The notes: generated from the sequence alone by a model not told the origin. A stretch of 64,000 nucleotides of DNA from Siphonodentalium dalli (GCA_032622095.1 CP136067.1:94418707-94482706), one strand, 5' to 3'. Counted from the stretch's first letter, positions 1 through 11,904 are shown. Made by a program: numbers and translations.

Positions 1-2200
1 ATTTAGGGATGAGCAGATCTTGTCTACAAAATAATTGATCGTTTCTTTTATTTGTGAACATTCCATCTCAAATAGACCAAAAGAAACAATAAATTTTATC
101 TAATATGGCTTCCAAAACGAAAATGGTAGACTCTGCCCAGCTTATCACATAATGGAAGTTGTGAGTGGTGGATGCAGTTGATAGTGTTGGCTAATATACA
201 TGTATGTGGCTCATATACATCAAAACTATTTATTTTCAATCTTTTGGTGGCTTCCCGCGGGTTGACAAAATATCGACGCATCAGTGCTATAATGTCGTAA
301 CTCCATTATGGCGGGAAATGAGTATTTGATACCATTCGAATCGTGAGAAAAAATCCAATCCGATGGGCCAAACTGTCTTTGCAGTGGATCACAAATATTC
401 GCACAAACCAGTGAAGCAAATGTCGTATCTCCAGCGATCTTTACAATTATTCGTGCTATGAGGTCGTATGTCAAACAGCAGCCAATCGGACGCTTCAGGT
501 TGTCCACGTGACTTCTGTTTTGTGTTTGTGAATTCTAAAATGTGTGCTATTTGGTAGTATCTCCATGTTAGTTACGTGATCATTTGGTGATTTAAATTTG
601 TGATTGTTCCACACATTTCTGTATGATGATGCACATGGGTGAATTTTCATAGTGTAGAATAGGCACTTTTTAGTTCATAGACACATGCGATTTCCACCAT
701 ATTTAGCTTAATCTGCATTTATTAGCACAACTTCATTATAGCACGGAAACGAATCGTCGCTGGCATACGCAAAATGTCATATCTCCAAACAAGCTATTGC
801 TTTTTAAAAGAAAACGAGGGAGTAAACAGAGAACAATATGTGGTTCAATGAACAGCTAATGTCAGTTTTCATTGGGATAAATACAACAATACGTCATGCT
901 TTGTCAACATTAGGAGAAATGTTGTCTGAAAACTTCAACCTTCATTTTCTCGGAAAGTTGAAAATGTGGGTTACATTATAGCACTGATGCGACGAAATAT
1001 TAACTATTCGGCTCGGCCATCATTTTCAAGTTTCAAGCTGGAACTAAATGTAGCCCATGGATTCCCCATTTCGACATGTAAGAAAAGTAGTTTTACTCTG
1101 ATCTCTTCCCAGATATCAACTCTCCGGTAAATGGTGATCTCTTATGTTCTGGAAAATACGTGTGCCAAATACATATATGTATGAAGAAACTGTCCCCATA
1201 CATTGTTTACACATCGACTCCGTAAGTATGTGGAGGTTTTCTTGGACAAGCGGGATTTTCAAACCTCGAAACCGTCCGTACAAACAATACAAGTTAATAG
1301 GAAATGACGTTGGATGTAGGTCTAGAGTACGTCGTCCGCATGAAATAGTTTTCGTGTCATTAATTTGCACATTTTTCGTGCTCTGGTGAGCATGGATGAA
1401 CGCCTTATGTGGCAGTTTGGTTGTCTAGCATCCGGAAAATAACATGTTCATTGTTCACATTTCTTAGACAAACATGTTGTTAATCACCATGTTCATGTGG
1501 CATTTCTATCCAATGACAACCTTGAAATACCAGTTCATCAAGCTAAATGGTTGATACCTTTACGCCTACGGGTCAGATCCAGCCGTGGCGCACATTGTGT
1601 CTACATATCATTGATGAAATTCACTAAATGTGTAGAAGATATCGGTGCGTCTATATATTTACTAGAATGTTTCTATCCACATGAATATACCCACAATCGC
1701 AGGACACGGAATTGTCGCATGGAGTGTGAAGGGTATACAATGTACGTGCGAATTTTCATTTTTCCTCTTGATATTGAAGAAAATAATTTTACTTTGAAAC
1801 TCCCCAGCTCCGATAACCAACTTGCCCACCAATTTAGTAAACCCCAGATTATTCGCTTTCCCTCCTGTCCTTTTCACTTTCGCCAGCACTGGAAAACCCA
1901 TTATAGCCTGATGCTTCCGGACTTTGATGTTCCGAATAGTCGTTATAAGTAGAAATATTGACACTGTGTTTTCAAATAATCCAGATTCGTAGCAATTTAA
2001 TTTCTTTTTAATTAATTTCCAGATAGTCCTTCGTAATAAGTGGACATCGTGTTGGATACTGCAGTAGATACTGCTTAGTTGGAACATTTCGGGCTGAACT
2101 GATTGTGATAGATTATTGGCAACATGTTTAATAGGTCTGTCATCGTTAGCTCACAACCGAAGTGTTGTTTCGGCTTTCCTCTGAGCAGTACTTAAATTTC
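1..2200. other. Non-genic repeat-derived DNA, no gene seen
   Basis: No convincing coding exon was seen; the open frames are short and lack recognisable domains. The stretch carries diverged copies of a short element sharing the word CATTATAGC. The segment at 974-1001 is the inverted counterpart of 267-294 (about 25 of 28 bases match by eye), and related words recur near 734 and 1899. This suggests decayed inverted-repeat elements. Nothing else was recognised. Confidence 0.5.
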
Positions 2201-3230
2201 GACAATTTTCGGTGGCCATTTTGGTAGCCATCTTAGCATTTTGAACCGTGATTGGCTACTCATACCCACAAAAAACATTGATTTCAATCAATGATGTGTA
2301 TTGGTGCCGAATCGCATTTTTGTCGAATGGGTTTTCGTGAATATTTTCATTATTATTGGCGACCATGTTGGACGCCATCTTGAATTCTGTATTTTCCCCA
2401 AAGCGGATATCAGCGGATTTTGGATATGTTATACACGAGATTCTCCCGCGTCGATTGACAACAAAACCGCTTCTTTACCAATTCCTTCTGGGTCTAACCC
2501 CCTGACGACCATTCTAAATATCTGCTATTATCCATATTTTGACCGCCATTTTGGCAGCCATTTTAAGACAAAGCGCCAATTTGGGTTTCATTGAATTGGA
2601 GTATTTATAGATAATGGTATGCCCAACTTACATTGTACAGTTCTGTCCATTTCTTGTTGATATATGACTGGAATCCCAATGGCGATTTTTGTGGAATTTT
2701 ATACCGCGTTCTGTAAAATCAAAGTTTTGAGGGTGTAGATGAGTCTGGGACCCCATTTATGGTATCTTTCATAGCTCCAATGAAGAATTAACATGAATAT
2801 GACTAATCAATGTCGCCAGTCTGAACCATTATCAAACAACAGGAATTGATCTTTAAGATATTAGGCAAAAACTTAAAATTTTCGAGTTTAGGCCGCCATT
2901 TTGGCAGCCATCTGGGGCGAGGGGTTCCATTTTTTGTATAGATATGTGGCATAATACTTTACCTTCGCAAAAATGTTTACATTTGTATAAATATGGCAAC
3001 ATTTGTTCTCAGTATGTCGAATTAATCTCAGTCAGAATCTCTTTTGACTAAAGGCGGCCATCTTGGACGCCATCTTGGATCCTGGATTTTGCCCAAAGCG
3101 GATTTTAGCTGATTTTGGATATGTTGTAGCAGAGATTCTCCCGCGTTGAATGACACCGAGATCGCTTCTTTACCAATTTCTTCTGGGTCAACCCCTTTTT
3201 TGCGTACCACGACCACACTATTAGGGTTAA
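2200..3230. repeat. Degenerate tandem repeat of about 700 bp (GGCGGCCATTTTGG-rich)
   Basis: Two diverged units are visible. The block at about 2365-2500 (GACGCCATCTTGAATTCTG, then AAAGCGGATATCAGCGGATT, then GAGATTCTCCCGCG) recurs at about 3060-3200 with the same order of words, an offset of about 696 bp. The words GCCATTTTGG and GCAGCCAT recur throughout. The same AAAGCGGATTT...GGATTTTGGATAT block is found again in the tandem array at 46330-47290, so this is a dispersed family. Peptides read across it are not genes. Confidence 0.7.
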
Positions 3231-3249
3231 ATATGCAGAACCAGAATTT

Positions 3250-3650
3250 TTAACGCTCCCCAAATTACTATTCGATCTTTGGCTTCGGGGGTAAACATAT
3301 TTTATTCGACCCACCTATCAAAGCTCAGAGTGATCAGATATCGATATTAGAAATTTATTTCCCTAGATGTGTAATCGTTGACGGCCTGGCGGTCTCTGCC
3401 AAATTGCGAATTAAGATGGACAACTCTAAAATAAAATGGCTTTGGGTGTCAGATATTTGACAATCCGGCCAAATTTCGTTGAACAATGTTGATAACATGT
3501 TTGATCAATGCTATACTATAGTTGACTGTGGGTAGCATTATTTTTGGCAATTATTCGATTCTGATAACTGAAGCGGCATTTTAAAAAATGTTGTTGGAAT
3601 CTGATGATATGGTATGGGGGACCATCGAATCTGATTTGAGTACATTTAAA
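3250..3650 (+). mobile_element. Short TIR element, family R1, copy 1 (left end lost)
   Basis: This is a roughly 400-bp interspersed element. The same sequence occurs at 9086-9504 (same strand) and at 36407-36877 (opposite strand). Shared words include CTTTGGCTTCGGGG near the left end, AAGCTCAGAGTGATC, and a right end ending ATTTGAGTACATTTAAA. The better-preserved copies have inverted ends of the type TTAAAGGTACTCAATCCG. In this copy the left end is missing, while the right end is present at 3634-3650. No coding capacity, so MITE-like. Confidence 0.75.
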
Positions 3651-3654
3651 TGTG

Positions 3655-4300
3655 GATGTAGTTGGGGGATGTTGTTGCTGTTGTTGTTGTTTCCATGAGG
3701 GTATAGACTATTTTCAGGTTAAATGGGGATGTTTCGTTGTTTCAGTAAGCTATCGACTATTTTCGGGTTATATGTGGATGTAGTTGGAGATGTTGTAGTT
3801 TGTGTTGTTGCTGTTGTTTCCATGAGGGTATAGACTATTTTCATGTTAAATGGGGATGTTGATGTTGTTTCCATGAGGGTATATATACTATTTTCAGGCC
3901 AAATGGGGATGTTGCTGTTGCCATGAGGGTATATACTATTTTCAGGCTAAATGGGGATGTTGCTGTTGCCATGAGGGTATATACTATTTCCAGGCTAAAT
4001 GGGGATGTTGTTGTTGCCATGAGGGTATATATAATATTTTCAGGTTAAATGGGGATGTTGCTGTTGCCATGAGGGTATATACTATTTTCAGGCTAAATGG
4101 GGATGTTGTTGTTGTTGCCATGAGGGTACACCGGTATATAGTTTTTTCAAGTTAAATGGGGATGTTGTTACAGAAAGCTATCGACTAGTCAGTTTCAGGT
4201 TAAATGGAGATGTTGTGGTGGTGGTTGCTGTTGTTGTTGTTGTTGTTGTTGCTGTTATTATTATTTGTGAAATGTATCGACTATTTTCAGGTTAAATTGG
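3655..4300 (+). repeat. Minisatellite of about 50-bp units abutting the start of the glycosyltransferase gene
   Basis: Tandem units of roughly 50 bp share TTTTCAGGTTAAATGGGGATG followed by a variable TTG/CTG run, then CCATGAGGGTATA and ACTATT. About a dozen units can be followed, with TTG-trinucleotide expansion near 4225-4260. The last unit (about 4270-4303) reads ACTATTTTCAGG, then TTAAATTGGG, then the ATG at 4302, so the coding exon begins inside the final unit. Each unit carries a TTTTCAGG sequence that resembles a 3' splice site. Confidence 0.85.
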
Positions 4301-4301
4301 G

Positions 4302-5243
4302 ATGGTGAGCATCATGACACGGCTCAAGATGGCGCTTGCGGATGTTTGTCAAGGGATTTTTATCCATCGGTACACGTTACTGATATTCATCCTTCTCATG
4401 CAGTTGATGGTTTTCTTCAGTTCGTTCTATCTTTGGGCGGCTTCCTATAATGTCCGAATTAACCCTTACGGCCTGTGGAATAGCGACAGTATGCCAGTGT
4501 TTTTGCCCAAGAAATTCTTTCGAAGTCCTGGCGGGTTCTCTGTTCTTGGGGCGGATCGATTATCAGTTCAACTAAACACTGAAGTAAACCTCTCGCGACA
4601 GTGGCGTCCCGCGAAGAAAAAATACATGCGTCACACTCTCATAGAAATATTAGACATGCTGCCTATAAACGAAAGGAAAGTGAAATATGTGAACTGTGCT
4701 GCTATATTTCGAAACGATACAAAAGAAATTAGTTCCGCATTGAACAAAACCATGAATTCGTATTTTAATTTAGTCGCGGAAGCGGCTAATAATTGTGATT
4801 CATTTCGAAAGAAATCTGGTTACATCAACCACCATCTGTCTGAAATGGAAAGAGATTTCCCCATCGCTTTTAGCATTCTCGTGCACAAGGATATTACGCA
4901 GATGGAGCGTTTACTCCGGACTATTTACAGGCCACAGAACAGTTACTGCATCCACGTTGATAAGAAAGCAAAGCAATCTATTCGCGACGCTGTCGGTGCG
5001 ATCGCGGAATGCTTTAACAACGTATTCGTGTCGTCTGCTCTTATTGACGTCACACCGGGAAGGTTCTCAATCCTCAAAGCCGACATAAATTGCATCACGG
5101 AACTCCTTGATAAATACAAACAGTGGAAATATTTCATCAACTTAAGTGGGAACGAGTTTCCGCTGAAATCGAACTATGAACTTGTGAAGATTTTACAAGC
5201 CTACAACAAAACGAACGATTTGGAACAATATGAGAAAGAGTAC
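4302..5243 (+). CDS. GT14 (GCNT/C2GnT-like) beta-1,6-N-acetylglucosaminyltransferase, exon 1
   Basis: Predicted to transfer GlcNAc in beta-1,6 linkage to O-glycan cores in the Golgi lumen. The exon encodes residues 1-314: a short cytoplasmic tail, one hydrophobic signal-anchor at about 24-45 (type II membrane topology), a stem, then the start of the GT14 catalytic domain. Family hallmarks seen: VKYVNC at 127-132, NNCDSFRKKSGY at 163-174, FPIAFSILVHKD at 186-197, YRPQNSYCIHVDKK at 209-222, then VTPGRFSILKADINC at 250-264, WKYFINLSGNEFPLKSNYE at 275-293 and NDLEQYEKEY ending at 314. N-glycosylation sequons include NLS at 96, NDT at 138, NKT at 148 and NKT at 302. A strong donor (TAC then GTGAGT) at 5244 ends the exon in phase 0; reading on gives only non-family sequence. 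The ATG at 4302 is the first in frame before the anchor and has G at +4. A second ATG at codon 5 is possible. Substrate specificity within the family cannot be told. Confidence 0.92.
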
Positions 5244-5417
5244 GTGAGTATAGATTTAGCAACAAGCTACAGTTATCCGGTGATAAGGCACAGGGGCGTG
5301 TCACTTGACCAATTTGCAGAATTCGTTAGGGGGAGGGGTAAAACTGTATGATCATCCAGTTGACACAGCTATATGACCAATTTCGAACTGTGTGAAATTT
5401 CATTTGCGTATTCATAT

Positions 5418-6457
5418 CTAAAGTTACCCTCACACCATATAGCGTATGCTGAAACCTGAATCAAACATATGAGTTGCGTGTAAAAAATATTTGTATACGC
5501 ACCAAACACAAGCGAAATCAACAATTTTGTCAATTTGTAACCTATGGGTTGCGTGTGGGTTGCGTGTGGGTTGCCAACTGAACTTATGATCCCCCAATAT
5601 CTGCGATCAACGGCGTACGAGTTGCGTGCGAGTTGCGTGTGAGTTGCGTGCAGAACTTACGAGCTGCGTTTGAATTGCGTTCAAAACTTACAAGTTGTGT
5701 TTGACCTGCGTGCTAGTTGCGTGGTATTTGCGAATATCTGTCACGTGATAAAAACCTATAAAAGCTGAGCCGATACACTATTTTCTTCAGTACTGATTTG
5801 GTCATCGAAGAGTCAACATGTGGAAAGCTACCAAGAAATCAGTTAAAAGTGATGTCCACCAACAACTGACACGGATCTTGAAAATGCCCACTATTTATAC
5901 CATTTCTCAACACGCATGTAGTACGCAACTAACACGCAACTCACACGCAACTAATAGGTTGGATACGCAGGACATATATATATAGGTTGGGGATACGCTG
6001 GGAATAAGCACAATAGGTTGGGGGTACGCTACACACGCAACAGGATCGCAACAGACACGCAACACGTTCGCAAAATGATCGCAACAGGTACGCAACACAT
6101 TCGCAACATGTACGGTACCAAAACCTGGCCAGATACCTCAAATTTGGACCTGCGATCACCTGCGTTCATAACTTATGAGTTGCGTACCTGTTGCGATCGT
6201 GTTGCGTGCGTAGCATACCTCTTGCGTCCATGTTGCGTATAAATTGATCGCAGGCATTCGCAGAGAATTATTGAACATTTTCAAAATTTCCGAACTTACT
6301 CTGCGTGTGTCTGCGATCACCTGCGTGCTTGTTGCGTACTTCAAACCTATAAAACTTATTAGTTGCGTGTGAGTTGCGTTCGGAACTTATGACCACTATT
6401 TTTTATTCGCAACCATACGCAACTTGTGATCGCTATGGTGTGTGAGGGTAACTTTAG
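5418..6457. mobile_element. TIR element with GTTGCGT repeats, inside intron 1
   Basis: The ends are inverted copies: CTAAAGTTACCCTCACACCA at 5418 and its complement TGGTGTGTGAGGGTAACTTTAG ending at 6457, with CGCTA next to each on the inner side. The interior has no gene; it is a set of GTTGCGTGYGA-type short repeats that run forward at about 5545-5730, in complement at about 5930-6110, and forward again at about 6175-6420. Size is 1040 bp. No clear target duplication was seen. Likely a non-autonomous DNA transposon. Confidence 0.75.
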
Positions 6458-9085
6458 GATTTTTCCTAGTCTCTTTGAAATGCTAACGGATTTACGTCGC
6501 TGGATCCAGGGGGCTAGTAAAAAAATTGCAGGAAGGTATGCCTTTTTTGCATCTGGCATTTTCAGGGACTCGCCACCCCCAAACCTGCAAACAAAATAAT
6601 TGTTTACTCAGGGGGGGGGGGGGGGGTCGGAAAAAAGTGACATGACATTAGGCTGAAAAAACTTTTTTCCGGCTCTTTGGGTACCCACCACCCCCCTATT
6701 TGAAGGAAAAAAATATTTTTTCCAATTTCATGCGGGGTACCCACCCCCCTTTTACCTCCAAATCTGTAATATCACACCATTTAAGCTTGATGGTCAGTAT
6801 TACAGTTACCCTATTTCCATTTCTGGTTCTTCTAAGTCATTCCAACTTTTGTAACAACACGAAACAGGTTCTAAAAAAATACCTGGAAAAACCCAAAATA
6901 ACACACAGAATACATGTGCTGATCAGTAAATTATTGATTGATTCTTCCCCAAATATTGTCTAAGGTAGCTCATAATGCTCATTATACATGTAAACAAATA
7001 TATAAGCATTAGTGTACCTTCTTTTCATCACAGAAAGTGTAACTTTAGATGTGTCCCATAGTATCACATGAATTTATGTCAATTATGATTTTCGAAAAAA
7101 TTATTAGGGCAACACCACCTGGCAATTAACTCTCCAACAATACAGGTATTCAGCTGAAATCCACTATGTATCACAAAACTAATTTTCATTTCCATGAGCT
7201 GAGTTCTTGGGCTAGGTACTGTGCTAAGGCCAGACCCAGGTCAAGCATTCATACAAATACATGTACTGCGTGTAAATAGAAACTTGGAAATAAGACGGTC
7301 ATATGCAGTCTGCAGAATAAGCTCCAAGGAGGGTGAGTTTTGTGATGCTACCCAGCAGAGTGGGCTATAGCATTACCAAATTCACCATATGTGACCCTCA
7401 TATGTAGCTAGTTCTCCATGGTTGGTCGAGACCAAAATAGAATGAGGTCGTTAGAGGTTGAATTTGTTGATGCTATGCCGGGTAGTATCGCCAAATTCGC
7501 CCTCTGCAGACTTCGATCATTTTGCTGATGACCAGCACATTATTTTTAGACTTGCATATTATATTAAGTTATATTATATTTTCTTTCCCTTCTTTTCACT
7601 CATCTGTTCTGATTTTGTTTATTCCACTTAGCAGCCTTCTCCATATCTACACATTCAAGGTCTATGTATGCTCGCCCAATCTTTTATCTGGGTCCCACCA
7701 TCTCAAGATTATTATCTCAGTGATATGCGTTGTTGCAGTCTACAGTCCCATGCCAAGTTCCGATACAATTTTGACTGAGTCATCTGGTCTGATCAGGTAT
7801 AATGAGTAAATATTAATGAGATAAATGAATAGCTTTTTTCATTTTATTTATATTAAAGTTTATTCATGTGCTACATAACTGTCCATTTTCATCTGGAACC
7901 AGTAGCATTGGTACATGGCAATGTGATCGGATGTAAAAGGCGAATTCCTGAGAGTTGGTTCGTAATCTGGATTTCTGAGAAGCATCATGCCCATATCCAC
8001 ACTAACTACCCCCCTAAGCACTGCCCTAAGTGTCATACACACCTTAACAATGATGCTGAACACAAGAAATGTTGTAAGAGGAAAAAATTGCGACCACTCA
8101 GGAAAAAAGTGACTTTTTCGCAGCTGAACCACCCACCCACCCCGGCCTAGTGTATGGAAAAAAGTGGATGACCCCCCCCCCCTGGTTTACTCCCAATTTT
8201 TGGACCCCCCCCCCCAAATTTTACTAAATTTGGTCTAAAACCGCATACAAGTCTACTTATATCACTCATATGACTGGGAAATTATCTCATATAAATTAAA
8301 TAACAGTATAACTTTTTTCAGAAGTTGTTTTAATTGAAACTTTAAAAAAAAATTATAAACCTTTGTCATTGTGCCTAAGGATAACACTTAGGGTATTTGA
8401 CCGATCGTGCTGTCCTCACATTGCAATCGTCCAATATACTTACAGCATGCAGTATATAACACACGCGTGTGGTTTTGTGTATATATCCCACATATTGATA
8501 TAATGTGAAATGCCTGGTTTTCCTGGTTTTATGGTTAAATCTATGAGTTTAGTTTTACTTTAATTTACTTGCAATTGAGCACTTTCATTGCAGAAACAGT
8601 GTTAGGCAACAGCCATCTTGTACGGATGCAGAGACGTCGGTGGGGAAGGGTCAGTTAGAATATATCGGTCGACTAGTGTGCGGTTACTGCCCGATAGTTT
8701 ATGACGCTCTTACATGCGCCGCGTAAGGATAACACTAATGGAATTTGGCAGATTGTGCTATCCATAATTTGTACATCCATAATTTGGACAGACTATTGCC
8801 ATATGCTTGCGACATACACTATGCCAGAGTCTGTCGATCCGTTAATAATACTATGTTTAATCGTGGTTAGTCCAATAGACATATCGTGTAGACACCGTGT
8901 TGTAAAAATGAAAAAAGTGTCGCACAAAAGTAGACCTCTTCGAAATTTATATTCGAACACGGGAAGAAATGTCATTATTTCCTTTTATCTGGTCACAGCA
9001 ATTTCGTCGTCTTATTTCGATACCACGATTATTCAAAAGCGGTTATTATTATAAATGTATTTTGGATCGCAAACTGCCATATGGA
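6458..9085. other. Intron 1 filler, no exon identified
   Basis: Mostly AT-rich sequence. It has a G run at about 6610-6627 and C runs near 8168-8178 and 8205-8215, partial copies of a palindromic short element (7333-7516), and no exon that I could support. A word pair ACCCCCC/GGGGG with TGAAAAAAG-type context occurs at 6600-6740 and at 8100-8215, suggesting another diverged repeat. A short exon of about 60 bp could hide here (see the glycosyltransferase notes). Confidence 0.5.
7333..7516. repeat. Two decayed copies of the AGGTCCCCAGAGGGTGAATTT palindromic element
   Basis: At 7330-7400 and 7439-7516 the sequence reads (GA)GGGTGAATTTGGTGATGCTA, a short centre, then TAGCATCACCAAATTCACCC in degenerate form. 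This is an imperfect foldback of about 75-90 bp. Better copies occur at 37115-37190, 49781-50011 and 51205-51661, where longer inverted ends with hAT-like target duplications are visible. Confidence 0.65.
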
Positions 9086-9504
9086 TTTAAAGGTACTCAA
9101 TCCGATCGGACGCTTCTAAATTACTATTTCTTGGCTTCGGGGTAACAAATATTTGAGTCTAGGAACCCACCCATTAAAGCTCAGAGTGATCTGATGTCGA
9201 TTATTGAAGTTTGTTATTTCTCGAGATGTGTAATAATATGTGGCCCAGAAACACGTGATCAAACGGAGGTTCTCGGACAAAATTGCGGATGAAGATGGAT
9301 AACTCTAAAATCAAGTGGTAATACGGTCAAATTTTGTTGAACACAATGTTGATAAATAACAAGTTGTGGGAAATTTTATACCATAATTGACAGTGGTTAG
9401 CAATATTTTGTTACAATAAACCGATTCTGATAACTAAAGCGTATTTTGAAGAAATGTTGTATCTTGATGGTATGAGGACGTCTCATCGATTTGAGTAGCT
9501 TTAA
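9086..9504 (+). mobile_element. Short TIR element, family R1, copy 2
   Basis: About 420 bp with inverted ends TTAAAGGTACTCAATCCGAT at 9088 and the complement of TTAAAGCTACTCAAATCGAT ending at 9504. The body matches 3250-3650 on the same strand and 36407-36877 in complement. No reading frame. It lies in intron 1 of the glycosyltransferase gene. The 380 bp between it and the next element (9505-9883) show nothing recognisable. Confidence 0.8.
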
Positions 9505-9883
9505 TCTACATGGGATTTATTAGGTTTACATATGGTCATATTATTTTATATATGCCTAATATTATTTGTTTTTTGTTTTTATATTTTTTATTGGGATCAA
9601 TACATGGATATCAAACACATTAGTTCACAAAAATAAAACATGGAAATTGATTTATACATATACATGTAAACCCCAATCTGGGTTAGACTGATAATTTTGA
9701 GGACACCTGATTATCTTATCTCCATGAAGACAAAGATGCTTCTTCTTTTTTTTTAGAAATATCCAGGTGCTCCTCTGTTCATGGTGTTATACTGGCTAAG
9801 TGTACTTATGAAATGCTGCTATATATCAGCTACATGTGCCCAACGCAGAGTATGCCTAATAAGATGATCTTGAGGGCGTTACT

Positions 9884-10335
9884 ATATACTCTTGGGCTCC
9901 AAATAAACATGCATGCACGTTTATTATTTTCGTGGGAAATTTCCCCCATGCACAGTGCTTATTTGGGTCTGCACGTTTATTAATTTTGAGGCTATTACAA
10001 TTGAAAAGAGCACAAAGTCAAGATTTCTATATGATTCTGATATCAAAACGATGAGCTTATAACTTTATGCATGTACATATTCAAGTATACATGTACGGTA
10101 TGGCATACATATGGACATTTAATTAATATTGAATAAAATACCACATGTACTACCGGTATGTTGATTCCTATACTTGACCTACTACACAAAATAATTTGTT
10201 TAATCAGGCATGTTGGTGTTTTGCTCAGAGTCCCCCTGCACTATTATTTGAGTCTGCACTTTTATTAACTTTCAATGGAATTTTCCCCCTGCACTATTAA
10301 TTGGGCCTGCACTTTTATTTGGAGCCCGAGAGTAT
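9884..10335. mobile_element. TIR element just upstream of exon 2
   Basis: Left end ATACTCTTGGGCTCCAAATA (9886) is matched by its complement TATTTGGAGCCCGAGAGTAT ending at 10335. The match continues inward through a GCATGCACGTTTATT / AATTTTCCCCCTGCAC block that itself is repeated (about 9900-10000 and 10225-10320). Arms are about 100 bp in total, around an unrelated AT-rich centre. No coding capacity. The element ends 130-150 bp before the acceptor of exon 2. Confidence 0.7.
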
Positions 10336-10488
10336 GTGTTGACTTTTCCACGATAGATAAACTGCGCAAAACCTATGGAAACGACACATTTCGAAATAAT
10401 CACGCATTTAGGCCCAACGAAAATTTATATTTAAATGCTCATTCTCTTGTAATGTTCTCTATTTAGCACTGATCCGGCTCTGTGGCAG

Positions 10489-10693
10489 AAGGTTGGCCCT
10501 CCATCTCCATACGGCATCCCACCCATCATAGGGTCACGACAGGTCGTCATCGGGCGGACGTTCGCAGACTTTTGCGTGCATCATACGTACGGAGAGAACG
10601 TATACAACTGGACTCGATACGTGCAGAATCCAGACCAACTCTTCTTCTCCACGCTTAGCGTCACGAACGTCGGCGCACCGGGCGCCTACAAGG
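10489..10693 (+). CDS. GT14 beta-1,6-N-acetylglucosaminyltransferase, exon 2
   Basis: Continues the catalytic domain: a PP-containing loop (VGPPSPYG), then SRQVVIGRTFADFCVHH and YNWTRYVQNPDQLFFSTL. These correspond to the family's SR.FV, W..DTYSPDE and WATL blocks, with the acidic residue of the SPDE-like block kept as NPDQ. The exon ends AAG G before GTACGTG, in phase 1. Two acceptors are possible. GGCAG before 10489 restores the phase 0 needed to join exon 1 directly. ATTTAG before 10467 looks stronger and adds TDPALWQ in frame, but would need an additional upstream exon ending in phase 2. Directly joined, the protein lacks about 20 residues that the family has before the PP loop, so an undetected small exon is a real possibility. 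Confidence 0.85.
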
Positions 10694-11779
10694 GTACGTG
10701 ATTATTGCATTTACATTTAGTAGGTTTAGATCGAGAACTTATAACTTCAAACTGTCCGCTACCAACGGTCAGATATGGAATACAAGGAGTGTGCATCTCC
10801 CATGATTTAATTTACATTAGGCAGGTTTAGGTCGAAGTGGTTTCTCAAATTATTTTTATCACTGTGAATCAATGTGACAGACAATTTATTACGCTATGTT
10901 TAGCTATGTAGCGAATTGACCGCTGTATAGGAATTCCGAAAATAGCCTGAATGTCTGCATCGCTTTACTGAGATGTTGTGATTGGCCGACACTGACCGTG
11001 ACTGACGTAATGCTTGATTGTGGTAATGGCGAACTCACTCGTTTTCTCCAGACTGTGTATATAGCAGTTCCAATCTTGGTTTTAATCAGACTGATCTCTT
11101 CCCAGCAAGTTGTGTATAGAGATTCCGGGGTATAATATAATAGTTATGAATCGATGGCATCAGTCCTGTCCGGAAAAGCTTTTAATTAATCTCGATTTTA
11201 TGTGGATTGTTTCATATGTAATTCCTGCATTCGAGTTGGACAGGAAAAGATGCTACTTTTAGAACAGAAATATCGCAGAAACGTTCGGATTGTACCGAAC
11301 GGGAGAACTCTATCTTGGCAACCTCAGTAATTTTAATGGGATGATGACATTTGAACACAAACGATGTACATCTGAATGTACGTAAACCAACATGACAATT
11401 AATTTGGGTTTTGTAGATAATGAAAGTGAAATATCAGTTATTAAATATGAAAACACAACCATCGCTTTTGAAACGATGTCTATTGACTCAGCCTAACATA
11501 GAAATTGTTTGGCATATGTTGATTTTGTTTCGACGTATTGTTTGGCTATACTAAACTTGTTTCGACGTATTGTTTGGCTATACTAAACGATCGCTTGTGG
11601 TCAAAGTAGCAACTCGTGGTCCATATAGGCCTTGTGGAATACGTACCTATGCTATAATACTTAATTGATTGACATCTGTGTAAAGCCCCATTGAGTGATA
11701 TCTTGGATATCCTAACCATAGTTTCAGAGATCCAGGGCAGTATGCACCCAAATAAACATTTAATTAAGAGGTGATTAAT

Positions 11780-11904
11780 GTGTGTGTGTTATTGGGGGAA
11801 ACGGCGTTGTGGGCGATCGGGTACATTGGGTAAACCGAGAAGAGGTTTACACTGAATGTGCCCCCAACGACCTCAACGCTGTATCCCCAATAACGCACAC
11901 ACAC
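11780..11904. repeat. 125-bp imperfect hairpin in intron 2
   Basis: Left arm TGTGTGTGTTATTGGGGGAA (11781) pairs with TCCCCAATAACGCACACACA (11884-11903). Pairing continues inward through GGGCGATCGGGTACATTGGG against CACTGAATGTGCCCCCAACG to GGTAAACC/GAGGTTTAC around a loop of about six bases. MITE-like hairpin, no coding capacity. Confidence 0.75.

Noticed and set aside
1497-2087. Overlapping frames of 151 and 141 codons on opposite strands
   Set aside because: No domain, overlapping antisense frames, AT-rich repeat context.
6463-6546. Candidate small glycosyltransferase exon encoding LTDLRRWIQGASKKIAG
   Set aside because: It ends in phase 2 before GTATGC, which would suit the 10467 acceptor, but its start phase does not match the phase-0 donor of exon 1 and the sequence lacks family motifs.
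7739-7796. Candidate 58-bp exon between TTGTTGCAG and GTATAA
   Set aside because: Contains an in-frame stop when joined in phase 0 to exon 1, and the end phase does not fit.
10275-10466. 63-codon frame just upstream of exon 2
   Set aside because: Covers the right end of the TIR element at 9884-10335 and ends with a stop at the acceptor; no similarity to the family.
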